A DNA stretch of 64,000 nucleotides from Anderseniella sp963759095 (GCA_963759095.1 CAVWYF010000027.1:44090-108089); one strand, 5' to 3'; shown: positions 1-9,811, numbered from the stretch's first letter. Program-made: numbers and translations. The notes: generated by a model not told the origin, from the sequence alone.

Positions 1-1
1 A

Positions 2-169
2 CCGCTGCAGCGTGAACTTGCCGACAGGATTTCCACCCAGCGCGAAGTGGTAACGCGTGAACTGGCCACGCTGTCACGCAAGTCCATCATCGAGAAAACC
101 CGCGGCGGTCTGGTGCTGGTCGAACCGGACCGGCTCAATGCCATCATCGACGAAGCCCAGTCGAAATAA
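2..169 (+). CDS. Crp/Fnr-family regulator, C-terminal fragment
   Basis: This is the last 55 codons of a gene that begins left of the window; it ends in TAA at 167-169. The peptide carries the pattern ELADRISTQREVVTREL, which fits the recognition-helix half of a Crp/Fnr winged helix-turn-helix, followed by the wing segment (IIEKTRGGLVLVEPDRL). The cyclic-nucleotide or effector domain is not in view, so the signal it senses is unknown. The assignment to the Crp/Fnr family rests only on this HTH tail. Confidence 0.7.
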   Translation, partial: PLQRELADRISTQREVVTRELATLSRKSIIEKTRGGLVLVEPDRLNAIIDEAQSK

Positions 170-198
170 CATCATCTCACTCTCTGAAGACAGTTTTG

Positions 199-2214
199 TC
201 AGTTGAGGTCGCGCTCGATGTTTTCGGTGAAATCGCGTTCAAACACCAGCTTTTCATTGTGCCAGGCTTCAATGCGGGCGGTCAGGTGAAAGTGACTGGC
301 CGAAGACAGCATTGTTGACCAGGTTTCCGTGCGCAGCAAAATGTCATCGCGCTGGAGTTCCTGCGTCCAGTGGGTCGTCATGCGTGCCGAGAGCGGGTCG
401 TTCGCGCGAATGCTGTGGGTTTCGCGGCCCACTTCACCGGTAATCAGACCGTGTTCGCCATTCCGGTACCGGCCGAAATCGTCGACGATTGAAATTGTAA
501 CTTCGCCTATTGCGTCATCTTCGGTCTGCTCGCGCGAATTTGACGGTGGGCGCAATTCGATGAGGTCGGCGGGTGGCGCAGATACCGGTTCGGCAAACAC
601 CGGCGCAACTTCACCTGGCACAGGCGTGCGTACCGGCACAGTCAGCCATGATCTGGCGGTATGTATGTCCAGGGTAACCGGTTCAGGTGCAGGCCACATC
701 ATCGGCCAGTAGCAGGTCGACAGTGAAAGCCGGAGCTTGTGGCCTACCGGCAAGGTGCGGGCTACATCATCCAGCCTGACCCGGCAGAAATATCGTTCAC
801 CGGGCTCCAATGGCCCAGGATGCTCATGACTGACAATATGGGTCAGGTTCTGCAGTGCATAGCTGATGCGCGAAACACTGCCGTCCGGACGCACATCGCT
901 CAATCGGACTGCCAGCAAGGCAACCGGCTTGTCACTGGAAAATTCCAGCTCCAGTTCGGCCGCGCCGACCAGGTCCATGTCAGCGCCCAGAGCCTGCGTA
1001 TCAAATACAATTGAGCCGGCATCGTCACGGGCCTGATCTCCGGCAAATTCCGGTCCCATCCAGATGACGCAAAACTCACCGCCATCGCGCCCGGTCGTCT
1101 GTGGCGAACTGAGGCTGAGGGCCAGGTCTTCACCGGGTCTCTCACGCAATCCGTCAGGTGTGAGATAAAGCCGGTTCGGCTGGCTGGACTGACCGGGCCA
1201 GCTTGCTTCTGATATCCACCTGCCGGGTATGTGGGGCGGCAGGGCTTCCGGCGGTGTTGATGCCATGACATAGGCCCGTACGGCCGGGTCACGCAGCACG
1301 CCTGTTGCCTCGCCCTTCAACCAGAAATCCCACCATCTCAAGGCTTCCTGCAGGAAACCGATGCGCGGACCGGGAACCGCAAAATGCGGGTACTTGTGCG
1401 CCCACGGCCCAATAATGGTTTTCACCGGTGCTTTCAGGTGAGCCAGCATCCGGAATATTGCGTTGGAGTAGGCATCGTTCCAGCCGCCGACAGCCAGCAC
1501 CGCAGCTTCGATGTTGGAATAATCCTCGCATACCGAGCCATGCTTCCAGTAGTCATCACGACGTTGATGGTGCAGCCACCGCGCAGCCAGGAACGGCTCG
1601 TTATCAAGTCGCTGCATCCAGGTGTCGAACCAGCTCTCGCCGACCAGCGCCGGGTCCGGCGGGCGCGAAGAGTAAGACAGCATGGTGGCGCCCCAGCCGA
1701 GGTTCTCATTGATCAGGCAGCCACCCTTGAAATGAATGTCATCTGCATAGCGGTCATCGGTGGAACACAGCGTAATGACAGCTTTGAGCGGTTCAGGCCG
1801 CATGGCAGCGATCTGCAGGCCGTTGAAACCGCCCCATGAGATGCCCATCATGCCGACCTTGCCGGTACACCAGGCCTGTTCGGCAAGCCAGTTGATCACG
1901 TCGACACCATCATCCAGTTCCTGTTGGCTGTACTCGTCTTCCAGCACGCCATCGGACTCGCCGCAGCCGCGCATGTCGACCCGCACACAGGCATAGCCGT
2001 GGCCTGCAAAATACGGATGTGTCAGTTGATCTCGTTCAACGGTGCCATCGCGCTTGCGGTAGGGCAGATAGTCCAGAATTGCCGGAACCGGGTCGTCTTC
2101 GGCATCTGCGGGCAGCCAGATACGGGCTGCCAGCCTTGTGCCGTCAGACAGGGTGATCCACTGGTTTTCGATCTCGCGCACCTGGCGCGGAAACTGGTTG
2201 ACGACGCTAGTCAT
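199..2214 (-). CDS. CocE/NonD-family serine hydrolase (X-Pro dipeptidyl-peptidase S15-like)
   Basis: A 671-aa hydrolase with an N-terminal alpha/beta hydrolase domain and a C-terminal jelly-roll like that of PepX/CocE. Family hallmarks are YLPYRKRD near residue 50, the nucleophile elbow GISWGG (Ser126), and later GGWNDAYSN and GPWAHKYPH, which suit the acid and histidine of the triad. The family cleaves esters or amides, including X-Pro peptides and cocaine-type esters; the substrate here is unknown. The start at 2214 is chosen because its ATG overlaps the TGA of the upstream hydrolase (ATGA, 2211-2214), implying translational coupling. A longer frame opens at 2295 but would run deep into that neighbour. 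Likely cytoplasmic, since no signal peptide is seen. Confidence 0.88.
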   Translation of the reverse strand: MTSVVNQFPRQVREIENQWITLSDGTRLAARIWLPADAEDDPVPAILDYLPYRKRDGTVERDQLTHPYFAGHGYACVRVDMRGCGESDGVLEDEYSQQELDDGVDVINWLAEQAWCTGKVGMMGISWGGFNGLQIAAMRPEPLKAVITLCSTDDRYADDIHFKGGCLINENLGWGATMLSYSSRPPDPALVGESWFDTWMQRLDNEPFLAARWLHHQRRDDYWKHGSVCEDYSNIEAAVLAVGGWNDAYSNAIFRMLAHLKAPVKTIIGPWAHKYPHFAVPGPRIGFLQEALRWWDFWLKGEATGVLRDPAVRAYVMASTPPEALPPHIPGRWISEASWPGQSSQPNRLYLTPDGLRERPGEDLALSLSSPQTTGRDGGEFCVIWMGPEFAGDQARDDAGSIVFDTQALGADMDLVGAAELELEFSSDKPVALLAVRLSDVRPDGSVSRISYALQNLTHIVSHEHPGPLEPGERYFCRVRLDDVARTLPVGHKLRLSLSTCYWPMMWPAPEPVTLDIHTARSWLTVPVRTPVPGEVAPVFAEPVSAPPADLIELRPPSNSREQTEDDAIGEVTISIVDDFGRYRNGEHGLITGEVGRETHSIRANDPLSARMTTHWTQELQRDDILLRTETWSTMLSSASHFHLTARIEAWHNEKLVFERDFTENIERDLN

Positions 2215-3170
2215 TGCGACATGTCTGAAATTGTGGTGGTGATGGCGTGAAACATGGCTTTGGCCGCAGGCGATATGTGCCGTGCCCGCAAGCAAGCATG
2301 CACCAGTTCGGGTTCATGGCGCACCTGCGCAGTGACACCTGCCGATTTCAGGCAGCGCGCATAATCGAAACAGTCATCGCGCAGCGGATCCCACTCGCAC
2401 GCCACCAGAAACGCACGCGGCATCCTTGCGAAATTGTTTTCACGCAGCGGTGCGTAAAACCTGGACGACCGGTTTTCCTTCACGCCTGCGCCCAGATACA
2501 TCTGCTCGTAGTATTCCATGTCGGCTGTGGTCAGCCCCGGCGCATTCCTGCGGGACACATAAGAGCCTTTGGATCTGTCACCACCCAATGCCGGGTAAAC
2601 CAGCACCTGCCCGGCAGGCATTCTCTGGCCCAGATCGCGTCTGGCGAGACAGACCGCTGCAGCCAGATTGCCACCGGCTGAGTCTCCTGCAAGCACAGTC
2701 CGGTCGGGATCGATGTCCAGCAGGCCTGAATTGTCGAAAACCCACTTTACCGCTGCCAGGCAATCATCATAGGCGGCTGGAAATACATGTTCCGGCGCGA
2801 GCCGGTAATCAACGGCCACCACTGTGACACCGGCATCCCGGGCAATGCCGCAACAGATGTCGTCATGGCTGTCGAGACCGCCCAGGATAAAGCCGCCGCC
2901 ATGCATGTAGATGACCGCACCGCCAGTGGCGCGGTTTACCGGCACATATCGGCGTAGTGCAATTTCAGCGGCAGGGCCCGGGCAGGTCATGTCTGTCACC
3001 TGCATGCCATCAGGTCTCCCGGCATGAAAATGTGCACACAAATTGTCGTAGCACCGGCGTTGTTCGCCGATCGTCAATTGAGCAGTGTCTGCCGGGTAAA
3101 ACTGTGATCCGGCTTCCATAAAGGCCCAGATTCCGTCCTCATCCGGACCGGTGCGCGGGTCATCTTGCAT
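2211..3170 (-). CDS. alpha/beta hydrolase, hormone-sensitive-lipase (fold-3) family
   Basis: A 319-aa esterase-type protein. It has the HSL-family oxyanion motif HGGGF (about residues 90-94), the nucleophile elbow GDSAGG (Ser164), a late CEWDPLRDD acid region and a VHAC histidine near the C-terminus, so the triad is complete. The family hydrolyses short-chain esters or amides. It lies immediately upstream of, and overlaps by 4 bp, the CocE-type hydrolase, so the two form a pair of hydrolytic enzymes. The ATG at 3170 is preferred over the upstream frame start at 3206, which would run into the divergent phoR gene. The gap to phoR is only about 34 bp, so promoters of the two probably overlap. 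Confidence 0.85.
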   Translation of the reverse strand: MQDDPRTGPDEDGIWAFMEAGSQFYPADTAQLTIGEQRRCYDNLCAHFHAGRPDGMQVTDMTCPGPAAEIALRRYVPVNRATGGAVIYMHGGGFILGGLDSHDDICCGIARDAGVTVVAVDYRLAPEHVFPAAYDDCLAAVKWVFDNSGLLDIDPDRTVLAGDSAGGNLAAAVCLARRDLGQRMPAGQVLVYPALGGDRSKGSYVSRRNAPGLTTADMEYYEQMYLGAGVKENRSSRFYAPLRENNFARMPRAFLVACEWDPLRDDCFDYARCLKSAGVTAQVRHEPELVHACLRARHISPAAKAMFHAITTTISDMSQ

Positions 3171-3204
3171 GATTGTAATATTGCCATGGCATCGTTTTAA
3201 GATC

Positions 3205-4354
3205 ATGATTCCTTTTATGATCTGGAACCGACAGCAGCCTGATGATGACGCACGAATCCAGCCTCACGATGATGAGGCCGGGCGTACCGGACTGCAACCT
3301 GATACTGCAGTTATTCTGGATACAATCGCACGTGCAGTGCCGGATCCTTTCATCATGCTGGATGACAGCGGTATCATCCTGTCCCACAACAAGCAGGCAA
3401 CCGAACTGACCGGCCAGGACATGATCGGCCAGCACCTGTCTCAGCATATCCGTGCTCCGGCCGTGCTGGAAGCTATGGAGCGTGTGGTCGACAACGGGGC
3501 ACCGGATCAGGTGCACTATGAACGCCGCACCGGCGGCGGCAGGCTGTTCGAGGTGTTCATAACACCGGTTGCAGCGCTCGACGTTGCGCGCGTACCGGCA
3601 GTAACTGTTCTGCTGCGCGACCTGAGCACACAACAGCAGCTTGAAAAAATGCGCGCTGACTTCGTTGCCAATGCCAGTCATGAACTGCGCACGCCGCTGG
3701 CTTCCCTGACCGGTTTCATCGAAACCCTGCAGGGTGTCCGCCAGGAACGATGCCAAGGCGCGCGACAAATTTCTCGGCAGGATGCTGGAACAGGCCCATC
3801 GCATGCGACGGCTGATCGATGACCTGCTGTCATTGTCACGCATTGAAATGAACCTGCACCGCACACCGTCCGATCAGGTCGACATGTCCGAGGTGGCGCG
3901 CTATTGCGTGGAAGTTTTGGCCACACGGGCATCTGAAGCCAGTTGCGAGATACGGGTCGATGCACCATTGGGCATGATCGTCGATGGCGAGCGTGACGAG
4001 CTGATCCAGATCACCCAAAACCTCATCGAAAACGCCATCAAGTACGGTACGACCGGGCGCGGTGTTGACGTGTCTGTCGCCCACGATACCAAGCGCGGGC
4101 AGAATTGAACTTGCTGTGACCGACTACGGTGCCGGCATTGATGCTCAGCATCTGCCCGGCTGACGGAAAGGTTCTATCGGGTAAGCGTGCAGGAAAGCCG
4201 TTCCGGTGGCGGCACCGGGCTTGGACTGGCCATCGTCAAGCACATTGCACTGCGCCATCGTGGCCAACTCGACATCACATCGCGCAAGGGCGAAGGCAGC
4301 ATCTTCAAATTCACCCTGCCCGTCTCCAGTGAGTTCGCAAAAGCGGCTGAATAA
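3205..4354 (+). CDS. phoR: phosphate-regulon sensor histidine kinase PhoR, interrupted by three frameshifts
   Basis: Three frames together encode a PhoR-type kinase: a PAS domain (PFIMLDDSGIILSHNKQATE), the HisKA phospho-acceptor (FVANASHELRTPL), an N box (NLIENAIKYG), and the ATP-binding G boxes (DYGAGI, GGGTGLGLAIVKH). Continuity requires removing one extra base near 3736, removing one near 4104, and restoring one C in the CCC run at 4155-4157; after that the frame runs cleanly to TAA at 4354. Small, regular indels in an otherwise intact kinase favour sequence error. The visible N-terminus has no transmembrane helices, although PhoR proteins usually have them, and the divergent hydrolase leaves no room for a longer start. 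It heads the pst-pho cluster and would phosphorylate PhoB under phosphate limitation. Confidence 0.82.
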
Positions 4355-4380
4355 ATTCAATTTTATCATAGTACTTAATG

Positions 4381-4408
4381 TGTCATCCAATTGTCATGTG
4401 ATTGTCAC
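4381..4408 (+). promoter_or_regulatory. triple Pho box upstream of pstS
   Basis: Three TGTCAT/TGTCAC hexamers lie at 4381-4386, 4392-4397 and 4403-4408, with an exact 11-bp period and AT-rich spacers. This matches the direct-repeat architecture bound by PhoB dimers. The array lies about 100 bp before the pstS start and just after phoR, so it should drive PhoB-dependent expression of pstSCAB-phoU-phoB. Confidence 0.85.
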
Positions 4409-4506
4409 ACAATTGCATGACGGCGGGCATACGGAGTTACCTCGTTAGCTTTGAAGAGAGGCTCATGAGGGGCTCTCTCGTTCAACCTTACACCAGGGAA
4501 ACTATC

Positions 4507-5541
4507 ATGCTCAAACGCACCCTTCTTACAGCCACTGTTGCGCTGGCTGCCATTGCAGCAGCATCTGCTGCGCAGGCTCGCGACCAGATACGCATTGTCG
4601 GGTCTTCAACTGTTTATCCGTTCACCACCGCTGTCGCTGAGCAGTTCGGCAAATCAGCCGGCAAGACGCCGGTTGTCGAATCCACCGGTACCGGCGGCGG
4701 CATGAAACTGTTCTGTGCCGGTGTTGGCGCCGATCATCCTGACCTTTCCAATGCGTCACGCGCGATCAAGAAATCAGAATTTGAAATGTGCCAGAAGAAC
4801 GGGGTGACCGACATCATTGAAATCAAGGTCGGGTTTGACGGCATTACATTTTCGCACTCCAAGGGTGCATCGGATGTGACGCTGTCCAAGCAGCAGATTT
4901 TCCTGGCCCTGGCCAAGGAAGTACCAGGCGCTGACGGCAAGATGGTACCCAACCCGAACAAGCTGTGGTCGGACATTGACGCATCGCTGCCAGCCAACAA
5001 GATCGAGGTTCTTGGTCCCCCGCCAACGTCCGGTACCCGCGATGCTTTCGTTGAGCTCGTCATGCGTCCAGGTGCCGAGAGCTTTGACAGCCTCAAGGCA
5101 CTCGCCAAGGACGACAAGAAGGCATTCCGCACGGTCTCCGACACAATGCGCGAAGACGGCGGGTTTGTTGAAGCCGGCGAGAACGACAACCTGATCGTCC
5201 AGAAGCTTCAGGCCAACCCGGATGCCTTCGGTATCTTCGGATATTCATTCCTTGAAGAAAACCAGGACAAGATCAAGGGTGCCGCTGTTGAAGGCGTGAA
5301 GCCGAGCTTCGACGCAATTGCATCCGGTGAATACAAGGTATCCCGCCCGTTGTTCGTCTATGCCAAGAAGCAGCACGTCGGCGTGATTCCCGGCATGCAG
5401 GAATTCATGGATGAATATGTCTCCGACAATGCCATGGGCGAAGACGGTTACCTGCCCGCCAAGGGCCTGATCCCATTGCCGGAAGAAGAGCTGACCAAGG
5501 TTCGCGACGCAGTTGAGAACGGCACGGGTCTCGCTATGTAG
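4507..5541 (+). CDS. pstS: periplasmic phosphate-binding protein PstS
   Basis: A 344-aa precursor with a clear Sec signal peptide ending at about AAQA. The mature part begins DQIRIVGSSTVYPF, the phosphate-loop signature of PstS, and contains TGTGGGMKLFC and a later PPPTSGTRDAF segment that helps bind phosphate. The ATG at 4507 is chosen because it starts the signal peptide; upstream in-frame Met codons would precede it with hydrophilic residues and run into the Pho boxes. It delivers phosphate to PstC-PstA. The preceding triple Pho box predicts strong induction in phosphate starvation. Confidence 0.95.
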   Translation: MLKRTLLTATVALAAIAAASAAQARDQIRIVGSSTVYPFTTAVAEQFGKSAGKTPVVESTGTGGGMKLFCAGVGADHPDLSNASRAIKKSEFEMCQKNGVTDIIEIKVGFDGITFSHSKGASDVTLSKQQIFLALAKEVPGADGKMVPNPNKLWSDIDASLPANKIEVLGPPPTSGTRDAFVELVMRPGAESFDSLKALAKDDKKAFRTVSDTMREDGGFVEAGENDNLIVQKLQANPDAFGIFGYSFLEENQDKIKGAAVEGVKPSFDAIASGEYKVSRPLFVYAKKQHVGVIPGMQEFMDEYVSDNAMGEDGYLPAKGLIPLPEEELTKVRDAVENGTGLAM

Positions 5542-5552
5542 TTCCCCGACTG

Positions 5553-5582
5553 GACCGGCAACCCTGGATTGGGTTGCCGGTC
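5553..5582. promoter_or_regulatory. intercistronic hairpin between pstS and pstC
   Basis: A perfect 12-bp inverted repeat (GACCGGCAACCC and its complement) with a 6-nt loop lies directly after the pstS stop. There is no T run, so it is unlikely to be a full terminator. Such hairpins after binding-protein genes commonly stabilise the upstream mRNA or attenuate read-through, giving more PstS than permease. Confidence 0.7.
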
Positions 5583-5672
5583 TGACGATCTGGAAATGCG
5601 ACAACAAGACAATAGGGCGCGGTTTTGGTTCACTCAAAACCAGTATCGTTCTAAGAAGGTTTCGAGGGTGCG

Positions 5673-7070
5673 ATGCTTATAGTTGTTGCCGTTCTGGTGG
5701 TGCTGGCGTTCTTCTACGGAAAATCGCAAGGCTCGGCATTGGGTAGCGCCGCAGGCCGACTGCATTCTCTGCCGTACTACCACGGTTATTTTGTCGCTCT
5801 GATGGTGGCTATCCCGTTGTTGCTGATAGCTGTGTTGTGGCCGGCTATCGGCGGTTCCTACATCACAAGCCAGGCACTGTCGGCATTGCCTGCGGATTTG
5901 CAGCCTGCGAACGAACTGGCACGCGATGCAATCATGCGCGACATTCGCCTGATCGCATCGGGGGCGATTTCCGATCCCGGTCGTTTGAGCGCTTATCCGC
6001 AAGGAGTGCGTGCAGCAGGTGCGGTGTTTGCAAATCTGCAGTCAGTGTCGAGCTGGTTGCAAATCGTGATCGGTTTGCTGGTCGGTGTCGGAGCAGGCAT
6101 GCTTGCGTCACGAAAATTATCCCTCAAGTTCCGCGCCCGCAATTCCGTGGAACGTATTCTTCTGATTGTGCTGATTGCCTGTTCGGCCGTCGCTATCCTG
6201 ACAACTGTCGGCATCGTGTTTTCCGTCATATTCGAGACGTTTCGGTTTTTCGCCAAGGTGCCAGTTACTGAATTCCTGTTCGGCACCCAGTGGAGCCCGC
6301 AAACAGCATTGCGTGCCGACCAGGTTGGATCTTCTGGTGCGTTCGGTGCGGTACCGTTGTTCATTGGCACCACACTGGTCATGTTTATTGCCATGTGTGT
6401 AGCAGGGCCAATTGGATTGTTTGCTGCCATTTACATGGCCGAATATGCGAGCCCGCGCGCGCGCTCGATCGCCAAGCCGATACTGGAAGTACTGGCCGGC
6501 ATTCCAACAGTGGTGTTCGGGTTTTTCGCAGCGCTTTCGGTGGCTCCGCTGATCCGCCGGTGGGGTGAAACTCTCGGTCTCGAAGTTGCATCAGAAAGCG
6601 CACTGGCCGCCGGCATCGTCATGGGCGTGATGATCATTCCGTTCATGTCGTCATTGTCTGATGACGTCATCAACGCCGTGCCGCAATCCCTGCGTGACGG
6701 GTCTTACGCCATGGGCGCCACCAGGTCGGAGACGGTCAAAAGGGTCGTGTTGCCGGCAGCGCTTCCGGGCATCGTTTCAGCATTCATGCTGTCTGTGTCG
6801 CGCGCCGTCGGAGAGACCATGATCGTGGTCATGGCGGCAGGCCTGGCGGCCCATACGGTCAGTTGGGATCTCATTGAAACATTCAATCCGCTGCAGGCAG
6901 TGACCACGGTCACGGTGCAGATCGCGACCCTGCTGGTCGGTGACCAGGAATTTGAAAGTTCCAAGACATTGTCGGCGTTTGCCCTCGGATTCGTCCTGTT
7001 CTTCTTCACATTGATTTTGAACATGATTGCACTGCGCGTGGTCGCGCGCTTCAAGGAACAGTATGACTGA
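5673..7070 (+). CDS. pstC: phosphate ABC transporter permease PstC
   Basis: A 465-aa inner-membrane permease. The N-terminal third has membrane segments and a periplasmic loop, as in the longer alphaproteobacterial PstC proteins. The C-terminal BPD-transport domain has the coupling-loop region DGSYAMGATRSETVKRVVLPAALPG (read from about 6700) that docks PstB. An in-frame stop at 5652-5654 limits the start to the ATG at 5673. The stop overlaps the pstA start by 8 bp, so the two permease subunits are translationally coupled. Confidence 0.93.
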   Translation: MLIVVAVLVVLAFFYGKSQGSALGSAAGRLHSLPYYHGYFVALMVAIPLLLIAVLWPAIGGSYITSQALSALPADLQPANELARDAIMRDIRLIASGAISDPGRLSAYPQGVRAAGAVFANLQSVSSWLQIVIGLLVGVGAGMLASRKLSLKFRARNSVERILLIVLIACSAVAILTTVGIVFSVIFETFRFFAKVPVTEFLFGTQWSPQTALRADQVGSSGAFGAVPLFIGTTLVMFIAMCVAGPIGLFAAIYMAEYASPRARSIAKPILEVLAGIPTVVFGFFAALSVAPLIRRWGETLGLEVASESALAAGIVMGVMIIPFMSSLSDDVINAVPQSLRDGSYAMGATRSETVKRVVLPAALPGIVSAFMLSVSRAVGETMIVVMAAGLAAHTVSWDLIETFNPLQAVTTVTVQIATLLVGDQEFESSKTLSAFALGFVLFFFTLILNMIALRVVARFKEQYD

Positions 7071-8889
7071 TTTGGTAAATCCCATCCCGGCACGGGCAGG
7101 CAGGCCGCAGACAACTGTCATTGATGCAGCGCGCCTTAAGAAGCGCTATCGGGCAGAAGCCAGGTTCCGCTGGTATGGCATCGCAGCGATCGGTTTTGCC
7201 TGCGGCTTTCTGTTGCTGTTGCTGAGTGACATCCTGCTGAAAGGCCTGCCGGCGTTTGAGGCCAATACCGTAACGCTGGATGTCATGCTGGATGACAGCA
7301 AGATCGACGCAGACGCAATCAGCAAGGGTAATTTCAATTCTATCGTCAACAATGCCATTCGGGCCCAGTTTCCCGGCGTCACATCGCGTAGCGACCGCCG
7401 CGCTTTGCCAAAACTGCTGTCATTTTATGCTGTCGACAAGGTGCGCAGAGCGGTTATCACCAATCCGTCTCTGATCGGCACAACGCGGAGCTTTGATCTG
7501 AAGCTCTCCGATGAGGCGGACCTGTTCCTGCAAGGCATGAGCACTGATGAACTCGCCATTCCTGTGAAGGGCAGTCTTTCGGTAGAAGAGGTTGATGATG
7601 GTTTCAGACTGAATTCAACCGATGATGCCTTTGCCGGTGTGCTGGCCAGGGTGAAGCAAAGACTTGAAACCCGGCGCGCCAAGCTGTCGCTGCAGGCGTC
7701 GAAACTGGAGCGCGTTAGCGACCGGCTGGCGGCGGAAATTCCGGTCGCCAAAGCAGCTGTGGCCGAAGCCGGCGCTGCAGCAACCGATACTCATCCCGCA
7801 AAACGCCGTCTGGCCAAACTGCAGGCTGACACAAGCAGCGTGGCCGCAGCGCTCGGGCGGCTGAAAGCTCAGACAGACAAACTTTCCGCGAGCATAGACA
7901 ATCCTTCGGCAGCGGAAACACTAACGTCTGCCTTGCCGTCATATTTTGTCAGACTGCCCGAAAAAGGTGTGGTCAAGATTGCCGAGATTGGCAGCGACTA
8001 CATCACCGGTCAGGCCTATATGCCGGTCGCGGCAACCGGTGCGGTGGCCGCGGGAAGCTGGTCACTGGTTGAGTATTCCCAGCCGGAGGCAGACCGTCGT
8101 ATCAACGACAAGGAAATCATCTGGCTTACCAGTCTTCGCGATGCGGGTTTGGTCGAGAGCGGGTTCAACTGGCCGTTCTTTCAACGTGGCGATAGCCGCG
8201 AAGCCGAAGTAGCCGGGGTTCTGGGTGGCATGATCGGCTCGGCACTCACCCTGCTGGTCACTTTGCTGTTGTCTCTGCCGATCGGTGTTGCCGCAGCAAT
8301 TTACCTCGAGGAATTTGCGCCGCGTAACCGGTTCACCCAATTGATTGAAGTGAACATCAACAATCTTGCTGCAGTGCCGTCAATTGTCTTTGGCTTGCTG
8401 GGGCTTGCTGTTTTTCTGAACTTCTTCGGCCTGCCGAGATCGTCAGCGATGGTTGGCGGCATGGTCCTGGCCTTGATGACACTGCCGACCATCATCATTG
8501 CATCGCGCGCTGCCTTGCGCGCGGTACCGCCGTCAATACGTGAAGGTGCTCTGGGCGTTGGTGCGTCTCACCAACAGGCGGTGTTCCATCATGTCCTGCC
8601 GCTGGCCATGCCGGGTATTCTGACCGGTACCATCATCGGAATGGCCCAGGCACTTGGCGAGACGGCACCGCTGCTGATGATCGGCATGGTTGCCTTTATC
8701 GTCGATGTGCCGACCGGGTTCAGTGATGCCGCGACGGTTCTGCCTGTGCAGATTTTCCTCTGGTCCGATTTACCGGAGGCTGCATTCCAGGCCAAGACGG
8801 CCGGCGCGATCATGGTGCTGCTCGGTTTCCTGTTCCTGATGAATGCGCTTGCCGTGCTGTTGCGCAGACAGTTTGAGCGCCGCTGGTAA
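7063..8889 (+). CDS. pstA: phosphate ABC transporter permease PstA (long form)
   Basis: About 608 aa, roughly twice the length of the enterobacterial PstA. The extra N-terminal half has one membrane segment and a large periplasmic, partly coiled-coil region (about residues 170-290, rich in Lys/Ala/Leu), as in alphaproteobacterial PstA proteins with a DUF3333-type extension. The C-terminal half is the conventional permease, with a coupling loop at IREGALGVGASHQQAVFHH. The ATG at 7063 overlaps the pstC stop (ATGACTGA); an upstream in-frame Met at 7027 lies inside pstC and is less likely. Confidence 0.92.
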   Translation: MTDLVNPIPARAGRPQTTVIDAARLKKRYRAEARFRWYGIAAIGFACGFLLLLLSDILLKGLPAFEANTVTLDVMLDDSKIDADAISKGNFNSIVNNAIRAQFPGVTSRSDRRALPKLLSFYAVDKVRRAVITNPSLIGTTRSFDLKLSDEADLFLQGMSTDELAIPVKGSLSVEEVDDGFRLNSTDDAFAGVLARVKQRLETRRAKLSLQASKLERVSDRLAAEIPVAKAAVAEAGAAATDTHPAKRRLAKLQADTSSVAAALGRLKAQTDKLSASIDNPSAAETLTSALPSYFVRLPEKGVVKIAEIGSDYITGQAYMPVAATGAVAAGSWSLVEYSQPEADRRINDKEIIWLTSLRDAGLVESGFNWPFFQRGDSREAEVAGVLGGMIGSALTLLVTLLLSLPIGVAAAIYLEEFAPRNRFTQLIEVNINNLAAVPSIVFGLLGLAVFLNFFGLPRSSAMVGGMVLALMTLPTIIIASRAALRAVPPSIREGALGVGASHQQAVFHHVLPLAMPGILTGTIIGMAQALGETAPLLMIGMVAFIVDVPTGFSDAATVLPVQIFLWSDLPEAAFQAKTAGAIMVLLGFLFLMNALAVLLRRQFERRW

Positions 8890-8928
8890 GTTAAAAATTT
8901 CGAGTTTGATTGATATTGGAGCAACAAG

Positions 8929-9765
8929 ATGGACGCCGCCGTAATGCAGACCGAGCAGACCCACAAAACGGTAATGACACCGGCTGAGCCGCTGATCATG
9001 AAACAGGGCACGCCCAAGATCGTGACCGAGGGCGTCACCGTCCACTATGGTGAGAAACAGGCCATCTTTCCGCTCGACATCGAGATTCCCGATCGCGCTG
9101 TGTCGGCGTTCATCGGCCCGTCAGGGTGCGGTAAATCAACTTTCCTGCGCTGCATGAATCGCATGAATGATACCATCCCGATCTGCCGGGTCGGCGGCAA
9201 GATCACCATAGACGGCAGTGATATCTACGACCCGGACCTTGACGTTGTGCAGTTGCGCGCACGCGTTGGTATGGTATTCCAGAAGCCCAATCCGTTTCCG
9301 AAATCGATTATGGAAAATGTTGCCTATGGCCCGCGTATTCACGGCCTGGCGCATTCCAAAACAGATATCGAGGAGATCGTTGTCAACTCGCTCAAGCGCG
9401 CCGGTCTGTTCGAGGAAGTGAAGGATCGCCTGGATGCGCCCGGAACCAGCCTGTCCGGAGGCCAGCAACAGCGCCTCTGCATTGCACGCGCTATCGCGGT
9501 TAACCCGGATGTCATCCTGATGGATGAACCGTGCTCGGCGCTGGACCCGATTGCCACTGCCCGCATCGAGGAGCTCATTGACGAGTTGCGCGAGAATTAT
9601 TGTATCGTGATTGTCACGCACTCCATGCAGCAGGCAGCGCGTGTGTCGCAGCTCACCGCCTTCTTCCATCTCGGCACACTGGTCGAAGTGGGTGACACCG
9701 AAGCCATTTTCACCAATCCGCAAGAACGTCGCACACAAGACTACATCATGGGCCGGTACGGCTGA
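8929..9765 (+). CDS. pstB: phosphate ABC transporter ATPase PstB
   Basis: A 278-aa ABC ATPase with Walker A GPSGCGKST, signature LSGGQQQRLC, Walker B ILMDEPCSALDP and a switch His in VTHSMQQAARV. PstB proteins carry exactly this MQQAARV motif, which separates them from other ABC ATPases. It powers PstSCA and, with PhoU, takes part in signalling phosphate status to PhoR. Preceded by GGAGCAAC as a ribosome binding site, 39 bp after pstA. Confidence 0.96.
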   Translation: MDAAVMQTEQTHKTVMTPAEPLIMKQGTPKIVTEGVTVHYGEKQAIFPLDIEIPDRAVSAFIGPSGCGKSTFLRCMNRMNDTIPICRVGGKITIDGSDIYDPDLDVVQLRARVGMVFQKPNPFPKSIMENVAYGPRIHGLAHSKTDIEEIVVNSLKRAGLFEEVKDRLDAPGTSLSGGQQQRLCIARAIAVNPDVILMDEPCSALDPIATARIEELIDELRENYCIVIVTHSMQQAARVSQLTAFFHLGTLVEVGDTEAIFTNPQERRTQDYIMGRYG

Positions 9766-9811
9766 CCTGTCGTCAGCACCACTTTGCCCATACCAGAAAG
9801 GTTGACCCCGA

